The notes beneath the pieces were generated by a model. It made no database searches, was not told the DNA's origin, and was given only the letters and a program-made list of their open reading frames with translations. Shown here piece by piece: positions 36,990 through 45,364 of a stretch of DNA of 64,000 nt (its first letter is position 1; the number at the start of each line of letters is the position of its first letter). The translations under genes were made by a program, and so were the position numbers. Source of the DNA: Fodinicola feengrottensis (lineage in GTDB: Bacteria > Actinomycetota > Actinomycetes > Mycobacteriales > HKI-0501); contig NZ_WOTO01000009.1 in NCBI RefSeq assembly GCF_010993775.1, forward strand, positions 124,001 to 188,000, read 5' to 3'.

Positions 36990-37508
36990 ATGGCCCGGCC
37001 ACCCAGCCCGTACGACTTCCTGCCCGAGGTGCCCGCCCTGTCCGTGACCAGCACCGATGTCGCTGACGGCGAGCCGCTCGCGATGCCGCACGTCAGCGGC
37101 ATCCTGGGCGCCGGCGGGCAGGACCACTCACCGCAGCTGTCCTGGTCCGGCGCCCCGGAGGGCACCAAGAGCTACGCCGTGACCTGCTACGACCCGGACG
37201 CGCCGACCGCGAGCGGGTTCTGGCACTGGGCCGTCTTCAACATCCCGGCCTCGGTCACGTCACTGCCGACCGACGCGAGTCTCCCCGATGGGGCCGTCAC
37301 TCTCGGCAACGATGCCGGCTTGCCGCGCTACATCGGTGCCGGCCCGCCACCCGGCCACGGCCCGCACCGCTACTTCTTCGTCGTACACGCCGTCGACGTG
37401 GACAAGCTGGACGTGTCGGCGGATGCGCGGCCCGCGATCCTCGGCTTCAACCTGTTCTCCCATACGCTCGCCCGCGGCGGCATCACGCCGACGTACGAGC
37501 AGAGCTGA
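36990..37508 (+). CDS. YbhB/YbcL-family Raf-kinase-inhibitor-like protein
   Basis: A 172-residue phosphatidylethanolamine-binding-protein fold. Conserved segments are [54 protein letters not shown] (the DPDAP and W-HW ligand pocket), and [19 protein letters not shown]. Bacterial members are cytoplasmic or secreted proteins of unknown function, some affecting protein phosphorylation or anion binding. A strong AGGAGG ribosome-binding site precedes the start. Intact, single gene, convergent with the SGNH hydrolase gene. Confidence 0.92.
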   Translation: MARPPSPYDFLPEVPALSVTSTDVADGEPLAMPHVSGILGAGGQDHSPQLSWSGAPEGTKSYAVTCYDPDAPTASGFWHWAVFNIPASVTSLPTDASLPDGAVTLGNDAGLPRYIGAGPPPGHGPHRYFFVVHAVDVDKLDVSADARPAILGFNLFSHTLARGGITPTYEQS

Positions 37509-37548
37509 CGTTCGGGCAGCCCGTCAGTTTTCGCTGGCGGGCTGAGCG

Positions 37549-38626
37549 TCACAAATATGGGGACGTGGTCACCGGGGCGATACTGACGGCATCGATTTCC
37601 GCTCGACAGGTGCCGCCGGCGAATGTGAACGTGTTGTCTCCGGGTGACGCGGATATGGTCACGGCCGTCGTGCCCCAGAAATTCCAGTCGGCGAATCCGG
37701 CGTAGGTGACGGTGATCGGCACCCCGTCCTTGCCCCACACCTGCTCGTCACACGGGGCGCCGGTGCCATTGTCCGCCCGAAGGTAGACCCGCTCGTCACC
37801 GCTTTTCGCGGCATGGAAACGCAAAACCAGCGAGCTACCCGATGCGGTCAACGCGCCGACCTTTACCCCGCCGGATGCCGTTGTGGTGGAAACCAGGGCC
37901 GCGTTCGTACGCGTACCACTCTCCGCCTCGATATGACTGAGCGGAGCACCTAGCAGAGCCGAATACCAGCGAACCGCCATTTTCGCGTACCCGCCGCCGT
38001 CGGGTGCAGTGGATCGGCGAAATCGGCGGCGGTCAGGGCCGGAAACATGTCGACGAGATGGATGTTCCGGCCCTTGCTCGCGACAATCCCAGGCACCGCC
38101 TTGTTGAACTGGACAAACTGCGGATTCAGCACGTCGTTCGGGGTCGCCAACAAGGTGCCGACGAAAACCTGAGCGGTCGGACGCGCCGCCACGATGTGAC
38201 CGACCAATGTGGACAGTGCGGCGGCGGCCTGCTCGGCGGTGCTGTGGCCGGCGATGTCGTCGGTGCCGGCATGCAACAAAATCACGTCCGGTTGGTACGT
38301 GGTGAGCCATCCGGCGAGCTGCGCGTCGAGTTGCGCGATGGTCCAGTCCGGGTGCCCCTCATGCGCGGGATCGCCCAGCGGCGGCTCCCCCCGACGACTG
38401 CGATCCGACGAAATCCACCGGGTATCCGTCGGATTTCATCAGCTGCCACAGGTCGTTGCGGTACGAGCCCGGCGTGCCGTCCGGCAATGTCAGGCCGTCG
38501 GTGACCGAATCCCCGAGGGCCATGATCCGTACCGGCGCGGCGGCGAAAACAGGCACTGCCGCGAAAGCAGGCGCCGCCAGGAAAAAACACCGACACAGAT
38601 CACCGACAACGCGGCGACCAAACGCA
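37549..38626 (-). CDS. Secreted SGNH hydrolase with carbohydrate-binding tail (several frameshifts)
   Basis: An esterase-type SGNH hydrolase. Signal peptide from MRLVAALSVICVG (start at 38626) continues across a T6 run as FFLAAPAFAAVPVFAAAP; then block I RIMALGDSVTDGLTLPDG and PGSYRNDLWQLMKSDG, the Asp block DVILLHAGTDDIAGHST, and the catalytic His block DFADPLHPTAAGYAK. The last 110 residues (SHIEAESGTRTNAALVSTT, DNTFTFAGGTCRAEIDAVSI) form a beta-sandwich like CBM6/CBM35, suggesting polysaccharide binding. Frame changes lie near 38590, 38392 (C run) and 38000. Probably removes acetyl or acyl groups from a polymer outside the cell. Confidence 0.78.
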
Positions 38627-38674
38627 TTCGCGCTGCGAACGTACGCACCAAATCCCCCCAAGAGCCCGACTATC

Positions 38675-39403
38675 TCATATGATCACCCTCCGCCCGCTTT
38701 CTGTCGATTCGGACAGCGCCGCAACCCGTACGAGCTCACGGAAAAGTCGATCGTCGGCACTCACCTCGGGATGCCACTGCACGCCCAGCGCGAAAGTGTG
38801 CGACGGATCTTCGACAGCTTCGACCGTGCCATCGTCGGCTTTTCCTGACACCGTCAGCGATCCGACCTCGGCAGCGGCCTGATGGTGGTATGACGGCACC
38901 TGCAGCTCGTCGCCCAGCAGCCGCCCCAGCACGCTGTCCGGCACCAAACTGACCGCGTGTGAGCCGTAAACCCCGGGCTCGGGCCGATGTCCCTCATGCC
39001 CGACCACATCCGGCAGGTGTTGTTCCAGTTTCCCGCCGGCGGCTACGCACATCAGCTGCATTCCCCGGCAGATCCCCAAAACCGGCAGGTCGCGAGCGTA
39101 CGCCACGGCCAGCAGCGCCAGCTCGCTCTCGTCCCGGTCGGGCCGCAGTCCCACAGTCTCCGGATGCGCCACCATTTCGTACATGGCCGGGTCGACATCG
39201 GCGCCACCGGCGAGCACCAGAGCGTCCAACCGGGAAAGCACCGCCTCGGCGTCGTCGTACACGGGTGGAACTATCAGCGGGACTCCGCCGGCAGTCCGTA
39301 CCTTTTCCACGTACGCGTACGGAATCAGCGCGGCGGACGTGCGCCACACACCCCAGGAAGCCTGCTCGACGTACGAGGTGATGCCGATAGTCGGTCCACT
39401 CAC
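38675..39403 (-). CDS. Class I glutamine amidotransferase, gamma-Glu-GABA hydrolase (PuuD)-like
   Basis: A 242-residue peptidase C26-type enzyme that cleaves gamma-glutamyl amides, releasing glutamate. Nucleophile Cys in PVLGICRGMQLMCVA, catalytic His-Glu in ALGVQWHPEVSADD, and the substrate loop LVLAGGADVDPAMY. Starts VSGPTIGITSYVEQASWG with a GTG at 39403 that overlaps the SDR stop as GTGA. It is the last gene of the gamma-glutamylation operon and fits the final hydrolysis step after ligase and dehydrogenases. Confidence 0.88.
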   Translation of the reverse strand: MSGPTIGITSYVEQASWGVWRTSAALIPYAYVEKVRTAGGVPLIVPPVYDDAEAVLSRLDALVLAGGADVDPAMYEMVAHPETVGLRPDRDESELALLAVAYARDLPVLGICRGMQLMCVAAGGKLEQHLPDVVGHEGHRPEPGVYGSHAVSLVPDSVLGRLLGDELQVPSYHHQAAAEVGSLTVSGKADDGTVEAVEDPSHTFALGVQWHPEVSADDRLFRELVRVAALSESTESGRRVII

Positions 39404-40164
39404 AGGGGGGTCACATAAGCCGCGGTGATCCCGCCGTCCACCAGGAAAGTCGACGCGGTGATGAACGAGGAGTCGTCGCTGGCCAGGAAAAGCATCGCCG
39501 AGGCGATCTCCTCGGGGCGGGCGAACCGGCCCATCGGGATATGCACCAACCTGCGCGCGGCGCGTTCCGGGTCGGCCGCGAAAAGGTCCCGCAGCAGCGG
39601 GGTGTCGACCGGCCCGGGGCAGATCGCGTTGACTCGTACGCCCTGTCGTGCGAACTGGACGCCGAGCTCGCGAGACATCGCCAGCACGCCACCTTTGGAG
39701 GCGGTGTAGGAAATCTGCGAGGTCGCCGCACCCATCAGGGCGACAAAGGAAGCGGTGTTGATGACCGAGCCGCCACCTCGCTCCAACAAATGCGGGATGC
39801 CGTATTTGCAGCACAGGTAAACCGACGTGAGGTTGACCCGCTGCACCAGATCCCAGGCGTCCTGGTCGGTGTCCAAAATGGAGTCGTCCTGCGGCGGCGA
39901 GATGCCGGCGTTGTTGACCAGCACGTCCAGCCCGCCGAACCGTTCGATCGCGGCCGCGAAAGCGGCCTGCACGTCGTCAGCGGACGTCACGTCCGTACGG
40001 ACGAAAAGTCCGTCGACCTCCTTCGCGATCGCCGAACCCGCGGTCTCATCCAGGTCGACCACCACCACCGAGCCGCCCTCGGCGGCGAACCGGCGGGCCG
40101 CGGCCGCGCCGATGCCGCTGCCTGCGCCGGTGATGACGCAGACCTTCCCGTCCAGCCGTGCCAC
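39400..40164 (-). CDS. SDR oxidoreductase of the gamma-glutamylation operon
   Basis: A 254-residue classical SDR starting VARLDGKVCVITGAGSGIGA (GTG at 40164 with a GGAGGAAAA ribosome-binding site). NNAGISPPQDD, catalytic SVINTASFVALMGAATSQ with YTASKGGVLAMSRE, and C-terminal SSFITASTFLVDGGITAAY are all present. It sits between the aldehyde dehydrogenase and the amidotransferase, overlapping the latter. In the E. coli Puu pathway this place is taken by the flavin amine oxidase PuuB; an SDR instead suggests oxidation of an alcohol group, for example in a gamma-glutamylated amino alcohol. This is an inference. Confidence 0.85.
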   Translation of the reverse strand: MARLDGKVCVITGAGSGIGAAAARRFAAEGGSVVVVDLDETAGSAIAKEVDGLFVRTDVTSADDVQAAFAAAIERFGGLDVLVNNAGISPPQDDSILDTDQDAWDLVQRVNLTSVYLCCKYGIPHLLERGGGSVINTASFVALMGAATSQISYTASKGGVLAMSRELGVQFARQGVRVNAICPGPVDTPLLRDLFAADPERAARRLVHIPMGRFARPEEIASAMLFLASDDSSFITASTFLVDGGITAAYVTPL

Positions 40165-40178
40165 TTGTTTTCCTCCGT

Positions 40179-41534
40179 CTAGATGTCGGTTGAGATGAAG
40201 ACGTTTTTGGTCTCGGTAAAAGCATCCAGCGCATCTGGGCCGAGCTCCCGGCCGAGCCCCGAGCGCTTGAAACCGCCGAACGGCGTCCAATATCGTACGG
40301 AGGAATGCGAATTCACCGAAAGGTTGCCGGCTTCCACCGCGCGAGCGGTCCGCAACGCGCGGCCGACATCGCTGGTCCAGATCGACCCGGACAGGCCGTA
40401 GGGTGAATCGTTCGCGATCCGAATCGCGTCGGCCTCGTCGTCGAACGGCAGAACCACCACGACTGGGCCGAAAATCTCTTCCCGTACGGTCCGATCGTCG
40501 GTCGACTCCGGCGCGAGAACCGTGGGCGGGAACCAGAAACCCGGCCCGCCCGGCACACTGCCACGAAACAACACCGAGGCCCCGGCCGGCACGTACGACG
40601 ACACCTTGTCCCGGTGCGCCGAGCTGATCAGCGGCCCCATCTCGGTGTCGTCGAGACCGGGATCGCCCACCTTCACACCGGCCACCGCCGGCTCCAGCAA
40701 CGCTACGAACTCGTCGTAAACCGAGCGCTGGACCAGAATCCGGGATCTTGCGCAGCAGTCCTGGCCGGCATTGTCGAAAACTCCGTACGGCGCGGTAGCC
40801 GCGGCTTTGACCAGGTCGGCGTCCGCGAAAATGATGTTGGCGGATTTCCCGCCCAGCTCCAGAGTCACCGGCTTGACCTGCGCCATGCAGCCCGCTGCCA
40901 CCCGGGTGCCGACCTCGGTGGAGCCGGTGAAGACCACTTTCGCCACGTCCGGATGGGTGACGAACCGTTCGCCGACCACCGATCCAGCGCCTGGCACGAT
41001 TTGCAGCACGTTCTCCGGCAAGCCCGCTTCCAAAGCGAGCTCACCGATCCGCAGAGCGGTCAGCGGGGTGAGCTCGGCCGGTTTGAGCACGACGGTGTTG
41101 CCGGCCGCGAGCGCCGGTCCGAATCCCCAGCCGGCGATCGGCATCGGGAAATTCCACGGCACGATCACCCCGACCACGCCCAACGGCTCGGCGAAGGTCA
41201 CATTTATCCCACCGGGCACAGGAATCTGCCGGCCGAACAGCCGTTCCGGCGCGCCGGAGTAATAGTCGAGCACGTCTCGTACGTTTCCCGCCTCCCAGCG
41301 GGCGTTGCCGATGGTGTGCCCGGAGTTGGCGACCTCCAGCCTGGCCAGCTCCTCAATCGCACTGTCCACAGTGGACGCGAACCGGCGCAACAGCCGGGCG
41401 CGATCGGCCGGCGCCACCTGCCGCCAGCTCTCGTACGCCTTGCGGGCCCGCGCGATCGCGGCGTCCACCCCGTCCGGGTCGGTCGCGGCGACCTCGCCGA
41501 CGACCTCCTCGGTCGCTGGATTGACCAGCTTCAT
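40179..41534 (-). CDS. NAD(P)-dependent aldehyde dehydrogenase
   Basis: An intact 451-residue ALDH. Cofactor/entry motifs GVVGVIVPWNFPMPIAGW and VTLELGGKSANIIFADAD with the general-base Glu, catalytic Cys in GVFDNAGQDCCARSRILV and EEIFGPVVVVLPFDDEADAI. It ends FTETKNVFISTDI, the usual end. Similar to the gamma-glutamyl-aminobutyraldehyde dehydrogenase (PuuC) group. Its ATG overlaps the ligase stop by four bases (ATGA), so it is translationally coupled. It would oxidise the aldehyde made by the preceding oxidation step. Confidence 0.92.
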   Translation of the reverse strand: MKLVNPATEEVVGEVAATDPDGVDAAIARARKAYESWRQVAPADRARLLRRFASTVDSAIEELARLEVANSGHTIGNARWEAGNVRDVLDYYSGAPERLFGRQIPVPGGINVTFAEPLGVVGVIVPWNFPMPIAGWGFGPALAAGNTVVLKPAELTPLTALRIGELALEAGLPENVLQIVPGAGSVVGERFVTHPDVAKVVFTGSTEVGTRVAAGCMAQVKPVTLELGGKSANIIFADADLVKAAATAPYGVFDNAGQDCCARSRILVQRSVYDEFVALLEPAVAGVKVGDPGLDDTEMGPLISSAHRDKVSSYVPAGASVLFRGSVPGGPGFWFPPTVLAPESTDDRTVREEIFGPVVVVLPFDDEADAIRIANDSPYGLSGSIWTSDVGRALRTARAVEAGNLSVNSHSSVRYWTPFGGFKRSGLGRELGPDALDAFTETKNVFISTDI

Positions 41535-42916
41535 AGCCTCTCAAACCCCCGGATCATTTCCCAGTCGGTGACGGCCGCGTCGAACGCCTCGATTTCAACC
41601 CGAGCCATGTTGGCGTAGTGCGCGACGACATCCGCGCCGAACGCGGCCGCCGCGAAATCGCTGGATTTCCACAGCTGCGCGGCATCCCGCAACGTGTTCG
41701 GCACCCGCGGCGCGCTTTCGTCGTCGTACGCGTTGGAGGCGTAAATCGGCTCCAACGGCAGCTCCTGTTCGACGCCGTGCAACCCGCCGGCGATGATCGC
41801 GGCCACCGCCAGATAGGGGTTGACATCGCCGCCCGGCACCCGATTTTCCACCCGCAGTGACGATCCCTGCCCGACCAGCCGCAACGCGCACGTACGATTG
41901 TCACGGCCCCAACGGATCGCGGTGGGCGCGAACGAACCAGCCGCATAGCGTTTGTACGAGTTGATGTTCGGCGCGAACATCAGGCTCATGTCCCGCATGG
42001 TGGCGAGCTGGCCGGCAAGGAAATGCTCACCGATCTTCGACATGCCGGACACGCCGTCCGGCCCGGCCTGCACCGGTGTCCCGTACGAGTCGCGCAGCGA
42101 CAGGTGGATGTGGCAGGAGTTTCCCTCCCGCTGGTTGGGTTTGGCCATGAATGTCAGGCTCATGCCCTGCTGGGCCGCGATTTCCTTCGCACCGGTCTTG
42201 TAAATCGCGTGGTTGTCGCAGGTCGCGAGCGCGTCGGTGTAGCGGAACGCGACCTCGTGCTGCCCGAGGTTGCACTCGCCTTTGGCCGACTCGACGGTCA
42301 GTCCCGCCCCGCTCATGCCGAGCCGAATCGCCCGCAGCAACGGCTCGACCCGACCCGTGCCCAGCAGCGAATAGTCGACGTTGTAGAGGTTCGCCGGGTG
42401 CAGGTCGCGATAACCTTGCTGCCACGCTTGCTCGTATGTGTCCCGGTAAACCACGAACTCCAACTCGGTGCCGACATACGCCTTCCAGCCGCGCTCTCGG
42501 CCAGTCTCTCCAGCTGCCGGTTGAGAATCTGCCGGGGCGACGGGCCGACGCCGGCGCCTTCGGTGGATTCCAGGTCACAGAGCACCAGCGCGGTGCCCTC
42601 GAACCACGGAATCCACCGCAGGGTCGACAAATCCGGGATGGTCACGAAATCCCCGTAGCCCTGCTCCCAGGAAGACGCGGCATAGCCGGAAACCGTCGTC
42701 ATGTCGACGTCGACCGCGAGCAGGTAGTTGCATGCCTCGGCGTGGTGGCTCAGCACGTCGTCGACGAAAAAAAAAACGCGCGTCCGTACGCTTGCCCTGC
42801 AGTCGCCCTTGCATGTCGGTGAACGCCACCAAGACCGTGTCAATCCGGCCCGCGTCCACCTCCGCCCGCAACTGCTCCACGGTGAGCCGGCCACGGCCCG
42901 GCTGTGTGTCGCTCAC
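41531..42916 (-). CDS. Glutamine-synthetase-like gamma-glutamyl-amine ligase (frameshifted)
   Basis: A GlnA/PuuA-type ligase of about 460 residues that joins glutamate to an amine using ATP. The start VSDTQPGRGRLTVEQLRAEV (GTG at 42916) overlaps the permease stop (GTGA). A10 at 42767-42776 breaks the frame; nine would continue as FFFVDDVLSHHAEACNYLL. GYGDFVTIPDLSTLRWIPWF follows, and after another switch near 42490 the catalytic part MEFVVYRDTYEQAWQQ, NLGQHEVAFRYTDALATCDN, MAKPNQREGNSCHIHLSLRD, and SYKRYAAGSFAPTAIRWGRD. Streptomyces GlnA3 and GlnA4 use polyamines and ethanolamine; the amine here is unknown. Confidence 0.88.
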
Positions 42917-44421
42917 ACGACCTCCAGATCGCTTTCGATGGCGGCCAGTTCCTGGGCACTGCCCTGCACCTTGGGACCGGTGAACCACTTCCGCGCCGAC
43001 ACTACCCACCAAATGCCGGCGAAGCCGAGCACCACCAGGACCGCGATCGGTGTGTAGTTGAAACTGTCCTTGGTGATCGGATAGGACGCCGGCAGCATGA
43101 AGAGAATCGTGATGAACACGACCCACAGCACCGCGATGATGCCGATCGGCAGGCTCCACCGACCCAAATGCCACGGCCCGCGCTCAAAATCACGGCCCCG
43201 CAGCAGCCGCAGAAAGGTCGGCAGGACGTACGCGATGTAGAGCCCGATCACCGCGATCGACGTGACAGCCACGTAAGCGGTGTTGTTCCACAAGTACGGC
43301 AAACCCAGGACGAACGCGCCGCCAGCGGCGAGCCAGATCGCGTTGGTGGGCGTACGAGTGCGTTTGTTGATCTTGTGCCACAGTCCCGAAGCCGGCAGCG
43401 CGCCATCCCGGCTGAAGGCGTAAATCATCCGCGAGTTCGCCGTCACCGAGGACATTCCGCAGAACAGCTGGGGCCACCACGACGATCACCAGCAACAGCT
43501 TCCCGCCGACACTTCCCAGCGCGTCCAGGAAAATCTGCGCGGGCGGAACACCGGTCGCACTGTTCACCGCGCCATGGTAGTTCTGGATGGCGAAGGTGAG
43601 CCCGACGATCAGAATCCAGCCGGCGACCAGCGAGACCACGATGGATCCGACAATCCCCCACGGGCCGGCCTTGGACGGATCCTTCGTCTCCTCGGTCATG
43701 TGAGCCGAGGCGTCGTAGCCGGTGAAGGTGTATTGCGCCATCAAAAGGCCCAGCAAAACCACGTAAAGCGGCGACGACCATCCGGTCATGTTGACAAAGC
43801 CACCGAAGACCGTTGCGGCGGACTGGTGGTGAGACGGGAAAATCGCGAGCGCGCCGACGATGACCAGCACGCCGACCACGTGCCACCACACGCTCACGTC
43901 GTTGAGGACGGACACCAGTTTGACACCGAAGGTGTTCAGCAGGCCGTGCACCAACAGAATGATCGCGAAAAGCACGATGGTGTGCCACGGTCGGGCGTGA
44001 AGCCGAACTGCAGGTCCAGCAGGGCGTTCAGGAAGAACGCGGCACCGAAGTCGATGCCGGCGGTGACCGCCACCTGCCCGAGGAAGTTGAACCAGCCGGT
44101 GAACCACGACCACATCGCCGGGTTTTTCGGCGCCAGCTTGGCCGACCAGTAATAGAGACCGCCCGCGGTCGGATAGCTGGAACAGACCTCGGCCATCGAC
44201 AGACCCACCAGCAGGGTCATCACACCGACAAAGAGCCAACCCCACACCATCACGGTGGGACCGCCGGTTTTCATTCCGGTGCCGTACAAAGTCAGGCAGC
44301 CGGACAGGATCGAGATGATCGTGAACGAGACCGCGAAGTTGGAGAAGCCGGACATCGTACGACGCAGTTCCTGCGCATAGCCGAGTTGATGGAGTCGCTG
44401 TTCATCGGAGGAGGCGGCCAT
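42913..44421 (-). CDS. APC-family amino acid/amine permease (frameshifted)
   Basis: About 500 residues with twelve helices, across three frames that switch near 43990 and 43455. N-terminal MAASSDEQRLHQLGYAQELR, LRRTMSGFSNFAVSFTIISI; middle GLLMAQYTFTGYDASAHMTE; C-terminal SVTANSRMIYAFSRDGALPA and ALPASGLWHKINKRTRTPTN. This belongs to the BAT/GABA-permease-like branch of the APC superfamily, which imports amino acids, choline or amines. As first gene of the ligase/dehydrogenase operon it most likely brings in the amine that is then gamma-glutamylated. Confidence 0.85.
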
Positions 44422-44433
44422 ATCGGCTCCTAA

Positions 44434-44451
44434 TGGTCTAGTCTCAGTCCA
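44434..44451. promoter_or_regulatory. Candidate FadR-type operator between permease and regulator
   Basis: TGGTCT-6 nt-AGTCCA, a palindrome with five of six pairs matching, in the 66-bp gap between the divergent permease (start 44421) and FadR-type (start 44488) genes. FadR-subfamily sites are short palindromes of the TGGT...ACCA kind, so this is a reasonable operator. Confidence 0.45.
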
Positions 44452-44487
44452 TTGACTGTGCGACAGCGTGGCAGGAGGCTCGTACCC

Positions 44488-45204
44488 ATGTCAACGGTTC
44501 CCGGACGCCGGCTTGCCGCGGCGGACGCCGTGTTGCGGCCGGTGCGGGCCGGGAACGCTTTCGAGGAAGCCGTCGAGGCGCTGCTGCGGACGATCCGGCT
44601 CGGTGTCGTCTCGCCTGGCGACCGGTTGCCGCCCGAGCGTGAGCTGGCCAGTCGGCTCGGCGTCAGCCGCGCGACCGTACGGGAGGCCATTGCCGCGCTC
44701 GCCGACGCTGGCCATCTGACCAGCCGGCGCGGCCGGTACGGGGGCACTTTCGTGGTCTCCCCCGCTGCGCCCACCGCGCCACTCGCCCCGGAGACCGCCG
44801 CGTCGCTGGAGGACGTGCTGGTCTTTCGCGAGGCGGTCGAGTGTGGCGCCGCCGCGGCCGCTGCCCGAGCGCCGCTGGACGAAGCCGACAAACAGCATCT
44901 CGTCGAGCGGCAGAAGGCCTGCGCCCAGGCCGCCGACTACCGGCCCGCGGACTCGCGTTTCCACCTCGCGGTCGCCGAGGCGTCCGGCTCCGCGCTGCTA
45001 CTCAACGCCGTCGCCGACGCGCGCGTACGAGCGAATGAGCTGCTGGACGCCATCCCCTTGCTGCCCAGGAACATCGACCACTCCGAACGCCAGCACCGGG
45101 GGATCCTGCGGGCCATCCTGGCCGGCAACCCGGACTCCGCCCGGTCCGCGATGGCCGAACACCTCGAAGGCACCGCCGCCCTGCTCCGCGGCTTCCTCGG
45201 CTAG
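44488..45204 (+). CDS. FadR-type GntR-family regulator
   Basis: An intact 238-residue regulator. The winged HTH is RTIRLGVVSPGDRLPPERE and LASRLGVSRATVREAIAAL, and the helical FCD ligand domain follows (LEDVLVFREAVECGAAAAAA, DSRFHLAVAEASGSALLLN, ERQHRGILRAILAGNPDSA) with metal-binding Asp/His positions typical of FCD. The start at 44488 has GCAGGAGG eight bases ahead. Divergent from the gamma-glutamylation operon and with a palindrome between, it is the likely regulator of that operon, responding to the amine or a pathway intermediate. Confidence 0.88.
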   Translation: MSTVPGRRLAAADAVLRPVRAGNAFEEAVEALLRTIRLGVVSPGDRLPPERELASRLGVSRATVREAIAALADAGHLTSRRGRYGGTFVVSPAAPTAPLAPETAASLEDVLVFREAVECGAAAAAARAPLDEADKQHLVERQKACAQAADYRPADSRFHLAVAEASGSALLLNAVADARVRANELLDAIPLLPRNIDHSERQHRGILRAILAGNPDSARSAMAEHLEGTAALLRGFLG

Positions 45205-45364
45205 CCCACGCCTGCTCAAACCCGGTCGCTCGCCAGCGCATAAGCGTGTTACCTGCGGGTATATGGGGACGGATGGGCAAGCTTGCGGGACGAGAAGGCG
45301 GGATGTCCCGGTGCGGCCAGTACGGTCGGTGCCGACCGCTAGAGTCCATCGTCGTGGTGATCAG

